This document shows positions 19,097 through 30,335 of a stretch of DNA of 64,000 nt, piece by piece. Source of the DNA: Uliginosibacterium gangwonense DSM 18521 (GTDB taxonomy: Bacteria; Pseudomonadota; Gammaproteobacteria; Burkholderiales; Rhodocyclaceae); NCBI RefSeq assembly GCF_000373965.1, contig NZ_KB892846.1:304861-368860 (forward strand), written 5' to 3'. The stretch's first letter is position 1, and every line of letters begins with the position of its first letter. A program made the translations under genes and the position numbers. Under the pieces are notes generated by a model, which saw only the letters and a program-made list of their open reading frames with translations, ran no database searches and was not told the origin of the DNA.

Positions 19097-20599
19097 ATGC
19101 CCAGCCCTGCACTGATCCCCCCTGCCTCCAACACCTTGGCATTCCCCACCGGCGGCTGTAGCGCTAGCCGATGTGGGGCCAGCGCCAACCAACATGATGG
19201 CTTGCCGGAAGAAACGATGCGCAAGGTGCAGGATCACCCCTGTTACTCGGAAGAAGCGCATCACCACTTTGCGCGCATGCATGTGGCGGTAGCCCCTGCA
19301 TGCAACATCCAATGCAATTACTGTAACCGTAAATATGACTGCAGCAATGAGTCCCGCCCCGGTGTGGTTTCAGAGGTACTCTCCCCCGCCCAGGCTGTAA
19401 AGAAGGTGCTGGCGGTCGCCTCCGCCATTCCACAGATGAGCGTATTGGGCATTGCCGGGCCAGGTGATGCATTGGCCAACCCCACGCGTACCTTTGAGGT
19501 CTTTGCCGCTTTGCAGCAGCGTGCCCCAGACCTCAAGCTATGCCTATCCACCAATGGGCTGATGCTTCCAGAATATGTCGATCAGATTGCTGCCGCTAAG
19601 GTTGATCACGTAACTATCACCATCAATTGCGTGGATGCAGACATCGGCGCCCAGATCTACCCCTGGATTTTCTGGCGTAACCGCCGCATCCAGGGCCGTG
19701 AGGCGGCTGAGGTCCTGATCGCTCAGCAGCAAAAAGGGCTGGAAATGCTGGTTGCACGCGGTATCCTGGTCAAGGTGAATTCGGTCATGATCCCTGGTAT
19801 CAATGACGAGCACCTCAAAGAGGTTTCACGCTTGGTGCGGGCCAAGGGCGCCTTCCTGCACAATGTGATGCCATTGATTTCCGACCCTGCCCACGGCACC
19901 TGGTTTGGCCTGAATGCTCAGCGTGGCCCGACATCTGAAGAACTGGAAGCCCTGCAGGATGCCTGTGCGGGCGACATGAACATGATGCGCCACTGCCGCC
20001 AATGCCGGGCTGATGCTGTCGGCATGCTCGGCGAAGATCGGGGCGAAGAGTTTTCGCTTGAGAAAATCGAATCCATGCACATTGACGAGGTTGCCGCCAT
20101 GCAACGCCGAATCGCCCTGCGCGAAGCCATCAATGCCGATCTGCAGACCAAGCGTGCCGCACGACATGCCCAGGTCATTACCCTGCACCACCGCGCCAAG
20201 CCCGCTGGAAGACCGGTGCGGATGGCGGTTGCCAGCCGTGGTGCGCAAATTGACCTGCATTTTGGCCACGCCAAGGAATTCATGGTGTATGAGGTTGACG
20301 CGGCAGGCCACCGCTTCATCGGCATACGCCGCGCGGCTCAATACTGTGGCGGCGAAACCGATTGTGGCGAGGCGGAAACAACCTTGTCACGCACCATCAC
20401 GGCATTGGCCGATTGCGAGGTGCTGTTGTGTTCGCGGATTGGCATTGAACCTTGGGGCAAGCTCGAGGCCGCTGGCATCCAGCCCAATAGCGAGCACGCG
20501 ATGGAAGCCATCGATACAGCGCTGGATGAGGTCTGGCAGACCATGCTCGCACAGGGGAAACTGGCAGAACAAGCCAGGAACGGACAGCGCAGGGCATGA
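19097..20599 (+). CDS. nifB: Nitrogenase cofactor biosynthesis protein NifB
   Basis: 500 residues from the ATG at 19097, behind AGGAG and downstream of the sigma-54 promoter. NifB is the radical-SAM enzyme that fuses two [4Fe-4S] clusters and inserts the central carbide to make NifB-co, the FeMo-co precursor. The radical-SAM motif C-x3-C-x2-C is at C69, C73 and C76 (ACNIQCNYCNRKYDC). Further cysteines near C49 and in CRQCRAD (mid-protein) fit the K-cluster ligand set. The C-terminal 120 residues form a NifX-like domain (VRMAVASRGAQIDLHFGHAK) thought to hold NifB-co. First gene of a unit with ferredoxin, nifO-like and draG. Confidence 0.97.
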   Translation: MPSPALIPPASNTLAFPTGGCSASRCGASANQHDGLPEETMRKVQDHPCYSEEAHHHFARMHVAVAPACNIQCNYCNRKYDCSNESRPGVVSEVLSPAQAVKKVLAVASAIPQMSVLGIAGPGDALANPTRTFEVFAALQQRAPDLKLCLSTNGLMLPEYVDQIAAAKVDHVTITINCVDADIGAQIYPWIFWRNRRIQGREAAEVLIAQQQKGLEMLVARGILVKVNSVMIPGINDEHLKEVSRLVRAKGAFLHNVMPLISDPAHGTWFGLNAQRGPTSEELEALQDACAGDMNMMRHCRQCRADAVGMLGEDRGEEFSLEKIESMHIDEVAAMQRRIALREAINADLQTKRAARHAQVITLHHRAKPAGRPVRMAVASRGAQIDLHFGHAKEFMVYEVDAAGHRFIGIRRAAQYCGGETDCGEAETTLSRTITALADCEVLLCSRIGIEPWGKLEAAGIQPNSEHAMEAIDTALDEVWQTMLAQGKLAEQARNGQRRA

Positions 20600-20647
20600 C
20601 GTGTCTATAAAGGCAGCTTGATTCCCGTCCCCATCGGAGCACTTATC

Positions 20648-20911
20648 ATGGCACTGGAAATCGTCGATCTGTGTGTCAATTGTTGGGCCTGCCTGCCACT
20701 CTGCCCAAATCAGGCGATCCAGGCGTCGCAGCCTCATTTCGAGATTGATCCGCAAAGTTGTACCGAATGCCTCGGTAATTTTGCCCGTCCACAGTGTGCC
20801 GAGATTTGCCCGGTGGAGGGCGCCATCGTGGATGAACTGGGAGAGGCGCTGTATCCGCCGGGTTCTCTCACGCCACACACCTGTATGCAGGGTGCTGCAC
20901 CCCCTGCCTGA
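20648..20911 (+). CDS. 2[4Fe-4S] ferredoxin, nifB-associated
   Basis: 87 residues. Two cluster-binding motifs: CVNCWACLPLCP and CTECLGNFARPQCAEICP. The long spacer in the second motif is the mark of Alvin-type/FdxN-like ferredoxins seen in nif clusters. It starts 48 bp after nifB and probably donates electrons to NifB or nitrogenase maturation. It resembles the ferredoxin next to nifB in Azotobacter and Azoarcus. The C-terminal tail (about 25 residues) is unstructured. Confidence 0.9.
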   Translation: MALEIVDLCVNCWACLPLCPNQAIQASQPHFEIDPQSCTECLGNFARPQCAEICPVEGAIVDELGEALYPPGSLTPHTCMQGAAPPA

Positions 20912-20923
20912 AAGGGGCTTGAA

Positions 20924-21340
20924 ATGGCTCACATCGTCTTCTGGGGGAAACCCGGCTGCAAAACCAATGCCGCACAAAGCGCTCATCTGGCTGCGGCAGG
21001 GCATTCTCTGGAAGTCCGCAATATCCTCACCGAACCCTGGACAGAGCAGCGCCTGCTGGACTTCCTTCTGGATCTGCCCGTTGCGCAATGGTTCAATCCC
21101 AATGCGCCAAAGGTGAAGTCCGGTGAAATCGAACCGGAACATTATAACGTGGCCTCGGCACTTCACCTGCTAGTTGGCGAGCCACTCCTGATCCGCCGCC
21201 CTTTGCTGGAAATCGCCCAGGTCCGCCTCGCGGGCTTTAACCTGGAGCAGCTTCGCCACCATATCACGCTGCCAGAGAGTCGCGCTTTTCCGCCGGAACA
21301 GTGCAGCAGCCCCTCGGAGCCCTGCCCGCCATCGCAATAG
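20924..21340 (+). CDS. Nitrogenase-associated ArsC/Spx-like protein (NifO-type)
   Basis: 138 residues with a thioredoxin-like ArsC/Spx fold: MAHIVFWGKPGCKTNAAQSA has one cysteine at the usual position, and LDLPVAQWFNPNAPKVKSGE carries the NxxAP(R/K)VK segment of the family. NifO-type proteins sit next to nifB in several diazotrophs; in Azotobacter NifO is linked to molybdenum partitioning between nitrogenase and nitrate reductase. It is 12 bp downstream of the ferredoxin gene. A role in cofactor supply here is inferred from context. Confidence 0.85.
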   Translation: MAHIVFWGKPGCKTNAAQSAHLAAAGHSLEVRNILTEPWTEQRLLDFLLDLPVAQWFNPNAPKVKSGEIEPEHYNVASALHLLVGEPLLIRRPLLEIAQVRLAGFNLEQLRHHITLPESRAFPPEQCSSPSEPCPPSQ

Positions 21341-21355
21341 GCGGGTGCGCCCCCC

Positions 21356-22324
21356 ATGCAAGCGAGCGTTCTCCCCTTCATGCGTAGCTTACCCACCGCC
21401 TCTTCTGTAAGCCCTAACAGGGAGGTGCGGGCGCGCTGGCGCAAGCATGCCCGTGGCGCCATGCTTGGGCTGGCACTGGGAGACGCCCTGGGCGCCACCG
21501 TGGAGTTCATGACCCCACGTGAAATCCGTCAGCAATATGGCCGCCACGACAGGATTCGCGGCGGAGGCTGGTTGCGCCTGCCATCCGGCGCCGTTACCGA
21601 CGACACGACCATGGCGCTCGCACTGGGCAACAGTTGGCTGGCATCCCGCAATGCCCCCAATGAAGAGGACTACGCGCGCGCCTTCGATGCCTGGATGCGC
21701 AGCAAACCCGTCGATATCGGCAACACGGTACGCCGTGGTATCGCCCATTTCCGGCGCACCGGTCAAGCCTGGGTGCCGCCTTCCGAAGATGCCGGTAACG
21801 GCGCCACCATGCGCTGCAGCCCCATCGCACTGGCACTGCTGGGGGCTCCGGCTGATACTGTCGCCCGCGCAACGCTGGCCCAGGCGAGAGTCACGCACCA
21901 CAATCCATTGACCGACGCGGCCACCCTTACCGTGGTCAACATGATTCAGGCTGGGCTTTCAGGGGTGGGCATCCGCGCCGTCATGCAACAGGCCCACCTG
22001 CTGGTCGAGGCATTTCCGCTCTTCCGCTTCCGCACACACAAAGTTGAAAACCCCAGTGGCTACATTGTCGACACCATGCGTGTCGTGCTGCAGGCCATCG
22101 ATCTGTGCGACAGCTTTGAATCCGCAGTGGTGGACGTGGTCAATCGCGGGGGGGATGCAGACACCACAGGGGCGATTGTCGGCACCATCATGGGGGCGCT
22201 GCATGGCGAGGATGCCCTGCCCGAGCGCTGGCTAAAGGAACTGGCTCCAGAGATGCTCAGCCGCTGTAGCGAGCAGGCCGATGCGCTGATTGAGCGCTCA
22301 CCCGCCTGGCTGCTGGGGTTGTAG
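21356..22324 (+). CDS. draG: ADP-ribosyl-[dinitrogen reductase] glycohydrolase DraG
   Basis: 322 residues. Removes ADP-ribose from the regulatory arginine of NifH and so reactivates it. The ARH-fold metal-binding motifs are intact: LGLALGDALGATVEF and GAVTDDTTMALAL in the N-terminal half, SEDAGNGATMRCSP in the middle, and NRGGDADTTGAIVG near the end (two Mn-binding Asp). The start is uncertain over the first 20-30 residues, which are not conserved. Follows nifO-like by 15 bp, so it is probably under NifA control. Its partner draT is 2.3 kb away on the other strand. Confidence 0.93.
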   Translation: MQASVLPFMRSLPTASSVSPNREVRARWRKHARGAMLGLALGDALGATVEFMTPREIRQQYGRHDRIRGGGWLRLPSGAVTDDTTMALALGNSWLASRNAPNEEDYARAFDAWMRSKPVDIGNTVRRGIAHFRRTGQAWVPPSEDAGNGATMRCSPIALALLGAPADTVARATLAQARVTHHNPLTDAATLTVVNMIQAGLSGVGIRAVMQQAHLLVEAFPLFRFRTHKVENPSGYIVDTMRVVLQAIDLCDSFESAVVDVVNRGGDADTTGAIVGTIMGALHGEDALPERWLKELAPEMLSRCSEQADALIERSPAWLLGL

Positions 22325-22330
22325 ACGCAA

Positions 22331-22354
22331 AAAAGCGCCCCGCAGGGCGCTTTT
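22331..22354. terminator. Bidirectional terminator between draG and the YccA-like gene
   Basis: Perfect 10-bp stem AAAAGCGCCC-cgca-GGGCGCTTTT between two convergent genes, giving U-runs in both directions. Confidence 0.92.
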
Positions 22355-22371
22355 CGCTGCCAATCCGCCGC

Positions 22372-23076
22372 TCAGTCGCGGCCGGAGAGCTTCAACAGCA
22401 GGCTCAGCACGTACCACAACATCAGCGCGATGGAGGCAAACAGGTGCAGTGCGGCCCCTGCCGGACGATCCGTCGGATAGTGGTGGATGATCTGGGCGGT
22501 GTCGTACAACACGCAGCCACCGGCAAACACGATCATGATGGCCGAGAACCACAGGCCCAGCGAAGCGCCAAACAGCACAGAGAACAGGATCACGCCCATA
22601 GCAACCATGCCACCAATCTTCAGGATTCCGCCGAGGAAGGAGAAATCAGACTTGGTGGTGAATGCCGTCCAGGTCAGCCCGCCGCACAGCATCAGGGTGA
22701 CGAAGGCAGCAGCCGGAATTGCGCTGGGGGCAACAATCGAGGCGTAGGCAAACAGGGGCGAGAAGATCAGTGCTTCAGCCAGAACGTAGAAGCCCAGGCC
22801 CATCAGTTGCTTGGAGTTGTCTTGACCGTTGTCGGCCATGCCGGAGGCCATGCGGCCAGCAATCATGAAGGCACCCAATACAGCCAGCCAGACAAAACGA
22901 CTGACGCTCATGGCTTTGAGCATCAGCATGCCGACACCCAGGATGTTAAGCAGGAAAGACGCGAAAGCAAACGCGACGATGGCCCCTGCCAGGTACAGAT
23001 AGGTGGTACGCAGGAACTCAACGCGGCTGACCGCCCCTTGGGCATTGCCAGAACCGCCGGAATAGATTGGTTGCAT
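22372..23076 (-). CDS. Bax inhibitor-1 / YccA-family membrane protein
   Basis: 234 residues behind AAGGAGATCCTTAC. Seven hydrophobic segments and the family signature VLYDTAQIIHHY near the C-terminus. In E. coli, YccA binds FtsH and modulates its proteolysis; other members are pH-gated calcium leak channels. No nif-specific role is known. It lies between the two nif units in opposite orientation, so it is probably a bystander. Confidence 0.93.
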   Translation of the reverse strand: MQPIYSGGSGNAQGAVSRVEFLRTTYLYLAGAIVAFAFASFLLNILGVGMLMLKAMSVSRFVWLAVLGAFMIAGRMASGMADNGQDNSKQLMGLGFYVLAEALIFSPLFAYASIVAPSAIPAAAFVTLMLCGGLTWTAFTTKSDFSFLGGILKIGGMVAMGVILFSVLFGASLGLWFSAIMIVFAGGCVLYDTAQIIHHYPTDRPAGAALHLFASIALMLWYVLSLLLKLSGRD

Positions 23077-23310
23077 GTAAGGATCTCCTTGTCAAAACCA
23101 GGTCGATGATACATCACCATCTGACCATGATCAGAGTTGCATCATAGCGTATGCCAGCATTCCATGCACTCACCCGCCTTCCGTCTGTCGGGGCAAGGCC
23201 AAACCCGGGAAGGAAGCCCATGATGCTTTGTTAGAATCGGCAGGAAATATGCAAATAATATAGAAAATACTTGTGGTTTCAGATCGTTTCTATCATTTTC
23301 AGGGGGTTTT

Positions 23311-23778
23311 GTGTCTTTCATAGATAAGATTCGCCACGCACTGACCGTGCCGGCATTCATTCTCATCGGGATTGTTGTCATTATTGCCGGGTATAGCGAG
23401 CGACAAACCAGCCAAGCCATTGCAGATCATGGCAAAGCGGTTTCTGCACAGATCGAAAGCATCGAATGGAAGGAAAAGGGCCTGAGCAAGAAGGAAAGCG
23501 GGTTCAAGGCAACCATCCAGTTTGAAACGGAAGACAAACAGCAGATTTCAACCACGGTCACCGTTTCCAAGGACGTGGGTCAGAAGATCCGTGACAACGA
23601 CGAACTCACCGAGCTGCCCATCAAATATCTGCCGGAAGACCCAAACAAGGTCGTCCTGGCCGACCATGAGGACGATTCTGGCTTCATGTTCGCAGCGGGT
23701 GCGGTACTCATCCTCATCGGGGTAGGCATTTTCATCTACCGCCGCAAAAAGGTACAACTCGCGCAAAACCCGGCTTAA
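23311..23778 (+). CDS. DUF3592-like membrane protein
   Basis: 155 residues with a GTG start after AGGGGG. One N-terminal hydrophobic helix (FILIGIVVIIAGY) and one near the C-terminus (FMFAAGAVLILIGVGIFIY) flank a periplasmic beta-rich part with VSAQIESIEWKEKG and the LPIKYLPEDPNKVVLADHED pattern. This arrangement matches DUF3592 proteins, whose function is unknown. Followed by another membrane-protein gene in the same direction. Confidence 0.75.
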   Translation: MSFIDKIRHALTVPAFILIGIVVIIAGYSERQTSQAIADHGKAVSAQIESIEWKEKGLSKKESGFKATIQFETEDKQQISTTVTVSKDVGQKIRDNDELTELPIKYLPEDPNKVVLADHEDDSGFMFAAGAVLILIGVGIFIYRRKKVQLAQNPA

Positions 23779-23851
23779 ACGCCTATAACAGATAGCTGAA
23801 GGCAACGCAGCCCCTGGCCAATGCAGGGGCTGATTCCGGGCACGACGACAC

Positions 23852-24637
23852 ATGCTGGACCACGCACGCACCTCATCCAACCAAGAATTCATCACGCTCA
23901 GCAGCAACCTTGCCCCCACCCAGGCGCATGTATTGCTCTCTTTGCTTCAGACTGAGCATATCGACGCCTACGTGGCTGACGCAGACATGGTGCGGATGAA
24001 TTTGCTCTGGAGCCCCGCCATCGGGGGCGCCAAGCTGCGCGTGCGCGCCAACCAGCTAGAAGCTGCGCAGGAAATTCTACGGCTGATGGAAACAGGACAA
24101 CTGGCGGCAGAAGCCACAGAAGAAACCACCCCGCCCGATACCGGAGCAGAAGCGGGGCTCTCTTTCGACGAGCGCCTGCTCCTGGCTTACGTGCAGGAAA
24201 AACGTTACCTGGACACCTGGAGCCGCCACCACTGCGATATCCACATCTGGGCAAGCCTATTTGGCGGGCTATGGTGTTTTTATCGCAAACAGTGGGCGCT
24301 GGGCCTGCTGGTATTTGCCGCAGACACCCTTGTGCTGGGCAGCTACCGCTATATGGAACACTTTGATCTGCTGGATCAGCTCACCAGCCTCCCCCCTGCC
24401 CTGTTCCTGCTCCTCTGCTTTGTCGGCTTGGTACGCCTGCCGCTGGGCAGCCTGGCTTACACCCTCTATCGCAAAAGCAGCCTGAAAGCACTTGCCCAGC
24501 TGCGCACGCGGGAATCCGACCCGCAAACCCTGCTGCTCAAGGCAAGGCGACTTGGTGGGATCAGTGTAGAAGGCGCCATCGGCGGCATGCTCATCCAGAT
24601 TGTTGCGATTCCGCTAGTGGTGTCCTTGCTGACCTAG
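23852..24637 (+). CDS. DUF2007 plus DUF2628-like membrane protein
   Basis: 261 residues. The first 85 resemble DUF2007, a ferredoxin-like fold (ITLSSNLAPTQAHVLLSLLQ, AYVADADMV, GGAKLRVRANQLEAAQEIL). The remainder resembles DUF2628: a cytoplasmic segment, then WASLFGGLWCFYRKQWALGL and about three further membrane helices. The fusion suggests a small sensory or ligand-binding head on a membrane anchor. Function unknown. It converges on draT with 7 bp between the stop codons. Confidence 0.75.
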   Translation: MLDHARTSSNQEFITLSSNLAPTQAHVLLSLLQTEHIDAYVADADMVRMNLLWSPAIGGAKLRVRANQLEAAQEILRLMETGQLAAEATEETTPPDTGAEAGLSFDERLLLAYVQEKRYLDTWSRHHCDIHIWASLFGGLWCFYRKQWALGLLVFAADTLVLGSYRYMEHFDLLDQLTSLPPALFLLLCFVGLVRLPLGSLAYTLYRKSSLKALAQLRTRESDPQTLLLKARRLGGISVEGAIGGMLIQIVAIPLVVSLLT

Positions 24638-24644
24638 CCGGACC

Positions 24645-26563
<1,919 letters not shown>

Positions 26564-26630
26564 TTCGCTGCCTAATTCTTGAACGCTTGTGCGCCGTGGC
26601 GAGCTAGAGCCCGGCGCAAGGAGAATGAGC

Positions 26631-28109
26631 ATGACCGAGCTAACCCGTGAATCGGCCCAGGCCCTCATTGAAGAGGTGCTGGAGGTCTATCCCGAAAAGG
26701 CCAAAAAAGACCGCGCCAAGCACTTGATGGTCAATGACAAGGAAATCACCCAGTCAAAAAAGTGCATTACCTCCAACCGCAAATCGCTGCCAGGCGTGAT
26801 GACGCAGCGCGGTTGCGCCTACGCCGGTTCCAAAGGCGTGGTGTGGGGGCCGATCAAGGACATCATCGATATCTCGCATGGCCCGGTAGGTTGCGGGGCG
26901 TACTCGCGCGGGGGCCGTCGCAACTACTTTGCTGGCACATCGGGGGTTGATTCGTTCTGCGACATCAACTTCACCTCCGATTTTCAGGAAAAGGACATCG
27001 TCTTTGGTGGCGACAAGAAACTTGCCAAGCTGATCGACGAACTGGAAATGCTATTCCCGCTCTCCAAAGGCATCTCCGTGCAGTCCGAATGCCCGGTCGG
27101 CCTGATCGGGGATGACATCGAAGCAGTTGCCAAGAAGAAGGCCGCCGAAATCGGCAAGACCATCGTTCCGGTACGCTGCGAGGGTTTCCGTGGTGTCTCC
27201 CAATCCCTGGGCCACCACATCGCCAACGATGCCGTTCGTGACTGGATCATCTCCAACCGCGATGACCAACCCTTTGAGAGCACACCCTATGATGTTGCCA
27301 TTCTCGGTGACTACAACATCGGTGGCGACGCCTGGGCCTCGCGCATCCTGCTCGAAGAAATGGGGCTGCGCGTAGTCGCCCAGTGGTCTGGCGATGGCAC
27401 GCTGACCGAAATGGAGAACACGCCGAAGGTCAAGCTCAACCTTTTGCACTGCTATCGTTCGATGAACTACATCGCACGTCACATGGAAGAGAAGTACAGT
27501 ATCCCCTGGCTGGAATACAACTTCTTTGGCCCGAGCAAGATTGTGGAAAGCCTGCGTGAAATCGCCTCGCATTTTGACGAAAAGATCCAGGAAGGCGCAG
27601 AACGTGTCATCGCCAAGTACAAGCCGGCCATGGATGCAGTCATTGCCAAGTACAAGCCACGTCTGCAAGGCAAAAAGGTCATGTTGTACGTTGGCGGACT
27701 ACGCCCTCGTCATACCGTTGGCGCCTACGAAGACCTGGGCATGGAAGTCATCGGTGCGGGTTACGAATTTGCCCACAACGATGACTATGACCGGACCATC
27801 AAGGAAATGAAAGACGCCACGCTGATTTATGACGACGTGACGGGCTACGAGTTTGAAGAATTCGTGCGCCAACTCAAGCCTGATCTGATCGGCTCCGGCA
27901 TCAAGGAGAAGTACGCCTTCCACAAGATGGGCGTTCCCTTCCGCCAGCTTCACTCCTGGGATTACTCCGGCCCCTACCATGGCTTTGACGGCTTCGCCGT
28001 CTTTGCCCGTGACATGGATATGACGGTCAACAACCCCGTGTGGAGCATGTTCAAGGCTCCTTGGAATGAAGCGGACAAAACCGAGGGCGACGCGCTCAAG
28101 GCTGCGTAA
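26631..28109 (+). CDS. nifD: Nitrogenase molybdenum-iron protein alpha chain NifD
   Basis: 492 residues from the ATG at 26631, with CAAGGAG 7 bp before it; an ATG six bases earlier is too close to that site. P-cluster cysteines are C62, C88 and C154. FeMo-co ligands C274 ([11 protein letters not shown]) and H441 ([15 protein letters not shown]) are present. Also present are [26 protein letters not shown], and R/H residues of the cofactor pocket. These mark it as the Mo-type enzyme, with length and motifs unlike VnfD/AnfD. Forms the alpha2beta2 tetramer with NifK. Confidence 0.99.
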   Translation: MTELTRESAQALIEEVLEVYPEKAKKDRAKHLMVNDKEITQSKKCITSNRKSLPGVMTQRGCAYAGSKGVVWGPIKDIIDISHGPVGCGAYSRGGRRNYFAGTSGVDSFCDINFTSDFQEKDIVFGGDKKLAKLIDELEMLFPLSKGISVQSECPVGLIGDDIEAVAKKKAAEIGKTIVPVRCEGFRGVSQSLGHHIANDAVRDWIISNRDDQPFESTPYDVAILGDYNIGGDAWASRILLEEMGLRVVAQWSGDGTLTEMENTPKVKLNLLHCYRSMNYIARHMEEKYSIPWLEYNFFGPSKIVESLREIASHFDEKIQEGAERVIAKYKPAMDAVIAKYKPRLQGKKVMLYVGGLRPRHTVGAYEDLGMEVIGAGYEFAHNDDYDRTIKEMKDATLIYDDVTGYEFEEFVRQLKPDLIGSGIKEKYAFHKMGVPFRQLHSWDYSGPYHGFDGFAVFARDMDMTVNNPVWSMFKAPWNEADKTEGDALKAA

Positions 28110-28195
28110 ATCGTAGGTGTGGCACGCTGCGCGTGCCACATACCCGACAAACTCTCCCGCGTCCACAGCTAGATGGCCGGGAAAGGAGATGCAAA

Positions 28196-29764
28196 ATGCA
28201 AACCGTCGAGAAAATCAAACCCTGCTTCCCACTCTTCAATGAGCCTGAATACAAGGAACTGATCGCCAACAAGCGCGAAAAGTTCGAAGAAGGCGCCTCC
28301 AAGGAAAGAGTTGCCGAAGTTTTTGCCTGGACCACCACGCAGGAATATCAAGACCTGAACTTCAAGCGTGAAGCGCTGACCATCAACCCGGCCAAAGTCT
28401 GCCAACCCCTGGGTGGAACCCTATGCGGCCTGGGTTTTGAAAAAACCATGGTCTACGTGCATGGGTCACAAGGTTGCGTGGCCTATTTCCGTACCTACTT
28501 CAACCGCCACTTCAAGGAACCCATTGCCTTCATCGCCGACTCCATGACGGAAGATGCGGCGGTGTTCGGCGGCCAGAAGAATGTTCACGAAGGTCTGCAA
28601 AACGCCACCAAACTGTATGACGCCAAGATGATTGCCGTATGCACCACCTGCATCGCCGAGGTGATCGGTGATGACTTGAGCGCTTTCATCGGCAACGCTC
28701 GCAAGGAAGGCTATGTAGATAAAGACTTTCCGATTCCCTACGCCAACACGCCCTCCTTTGTCGGCTCGCACATCACCGGTTGGGACAATATGTTCGAGGG
28801 GATCATGAAGTATTTCACCCTCAACAAAATGGATGGCAAGGCACCGGGCACGAACGGCAAGCTCAACATCGTTCCGGGCTTTGAGACTTACCTGGGCAAT
28901 TACCGTGTCATCAAGCGCATGCTGCGCGAGATGGAGGTTGACTACACTTTCCTGTGCGACCCGGAAGAAGTGCTCGACACCCCGGCTACGGGTGAATACA
29001 ACATGTATGCCGGCGGCACTACCATTGATGAAGTCAAGGACGCCCCCAACGCCATCACTACACTCTTCCTGCAGCCCACCTCGCTGGAAAAGAGCCGCAA
29101 GTTCGTGGAGGGAACCTGGAACCATGAATTGCCCAAAATCAACATCCCGATGGGGGTGGAGTGGACCGATGAGTTCCTGATGAAAGTCTCCGAGCTTTCC
29201 GGCAAACCTGTTCCCGCCTCACTGACCAAGGAACGTGGGCGACTCATCGATATGATGACCGACTCTCACGCCTGGTTGCACGGCAAGAAAATGGCGCTGT
29301 TTGGTGACCCGGACTTCCTGCTCGGCCTGACCAAATTCCTGCTGGAACTGGGTGTGGAACCCACCCATATCGTCTGCTCAAACAGCAACAAGCGCTGGGA
29401 AAAGGCGATGAAGAAGATGCTTGAAGCATCGCCTTACGGCATCCATGCCAAACTCTACCCCGGTGCAGACCTTTGGCACATGCGCAGCCTGTGTTTTACC
29501 GATCAGCCGGATTTCATCATCGGCAGCAGCTACGGCAAAACAATCCAGCGCGACACCTTGCATAAGGGGCCGGAATTCGAAGTGCCGCTGATCCGCCTGG
29601 GTTTCCCGATCTTTGATCGCCACCACCTGCATCGCATGACCACGCTAGGTTATGAAGGTGCCATGTATGTGCTAACCACGCTGACCAACGCAGTGTTGGA
29701 ACGCCTGGATGAAAAGACCAAGTACATGGCAGATACCGACTATAACTTCGACGTGGTGCGCTGA
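28196..29764 (+). CDS. nifK: Nitrogenase molybdenum-iron protein beta chain NifK
   Basis: 522 residues from the ATG at 28196 behind AAAGGAGATGCAAA; the open frame extends 63 bp upstream but has no ribosome site there. The P-cluster ligands are C69, C94 and C152, with ACP-like context KVCQPLGGTLCGLGF and HGSQGCVAYFRTYF. The N-terminal extension typical of group I NifK (about 40 residues, MQTVEKIKPCFPLFNEPEY) is present. An intrinsic terminator-like hairpin lies right after the stop. Confidence 0.99.
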   Translation: MQTVEKIKPCFPLFNEPEYKELIANKREKFEEGASKERVAEVFAWTTTQEYQDLNFKREALTINPAKVCQPLGGTLCGLGFEKTMVYVHGSQGCVAYFRTYFNRHFKEPIAFIADSMTEDAAVFGGQKNVHEGLQNATKLYDAKMIAVCTTCIAEVIGDDLSAFIGNARKEGYVDKDFPIPYANTPSFVGSHITGWDNMFEGIMKYFTLNKMDGKAPGTNGKLNIVPGFETYLGNYRVIKRMLREMEVDYTFLCDPEEVLDTPATGEYNMYAGGTTIDEVKDAPNAITTLFLQPTSLEKSRKFVEGTWNHELPKINIPMGVEWTDEFLMKVSELSGKPVPASLTKERGRLIDMMTDSHAWLHGKKMALFGDPDFLLGLTKFLLELGVEPTHIVCSNSNKRWEKAMKKMLEASPYGIHAKLYPGADLWHMRSLCFTDQPDFIIGSSYGKTIQRDTLHKGPEFEVPLIRLGFPIFDRHHLHRMTTLGYEGAMYVLTTLTNAVLERLDEKTKYMADTDYNFDVVR

Positions 29765-29775
29765 CGCCACCAGCA

Positions 29776-29806
29776 GGCAGAGGCCAAAGGCCTCTGCCCG
29801 TTTTTT
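29776..29806 (+). terminator. Hairpin terminator/attenuator between nifK and nifT
   Basis: Perfect 10-bp GC-rich stem GGCAGAGGCC-aaa-GGCCTCTGCC followed by CG and six T. This is a strong intrinsic terminator placed inside the apparent nifHDKT operon, so it probably limits expression of the genes downstream of nifK or stabilises the nifHDK mRNA 3' end. Confidence 0.9.
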
Positions 29807-29824
29807 CCTGACAGGAAGTACGAT

Positions 29825-30049
29825 ATGGCCAACATCATGGTGCGAAAAAATGCTGCAGGCGGGCTGGTTTTTTATCTGCCCAAACGCGACATTGAAGACA
29901 ACATCACCTCTATTGAATTCGATGCCCCTGACAAGTGGGGTGGCGAGATCAAGCTGGCCAATGGTGGCGTATATTACATTGAACCCATTCCCGCCCCTGC
30001 ACGTCTGCCCATCTCGGTGCGTGCCAAGCGCATGGACGGAGTGGAATAG
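29825..30049 (+). CDS. nifT: Nitrogen fixation protein NifT
   Basis: 74 residues: MANIMVRKNAAGGLVFYLPK, then DIEDNITSIEF, WGGEIKLANGGVYYIEP and PISVRAKR, all standard for NifT/FixU. A small protein conserved after nifK; deletion has little effect in known diazotrophs and its function is unresolved. Ribosome site AGGAAG. It starts 18 bp after the T-run of the nifK-nifT hairpin. Confidence 0.95.
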   Translation: MANIMVRKNAAGGLVFYLPKRDIEDNITSIEFDAPDKWGGEIKLANGGVYYIEPIPAPARLPISVRAKRMDGVE

Positions 30050-30073
30050 ATCTAGCGGACAAGGAGTCTTATC

Positions 30074-30271
30074 ATGGCAATGAAAATTCTTGTGGCCGAA
30101 TGCAGTAGTTGTGGCGATTGCATCAAGGTCTGCCCGACGAATTCGATCTTTGACAAAGGCGGCATCGTCAAGATCAAGGCCGATACCTGTACGGAATGTG
30201 AAGACAATGACGACGGCCCGAAGTGCCAGGCCACCTGCCCATCGGGCGATAGCTGCATCATCTACGTTTAG
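30074..30271 (+). CDS. 2[4Fe-4S] ferredoxin of the nifHDKT unit
   Basis: 65 residues. Motifs CSSCGDCIKVCP and CTECEDNDDGPKCQATCP, the second with the elongated spacer seen in nif-linked ferredoxins, and a final CIIYV. An acidic patch (EDNDDG) sits in that loop. Probably supplies electrons in nitrogen fixation or cofactor assembly. Behind AAGGAG. It differs from the nifB-linked ferredoxin by being shorter and lacking the C-terminal tail. Confidence 0.93.
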   Translation: MAMKILVAECSSCGDCIKVCPTNSIFDKGGIVKIKADTCTECEDNDDGPKCQATCPSGDSCIIYV

Positions 30272-30335
30272 CCCATCAGCATGCACACCACCCCGCTTGG
30301 CGTGCAGGATCACCGGCGGGGATCAGGAGTACATC

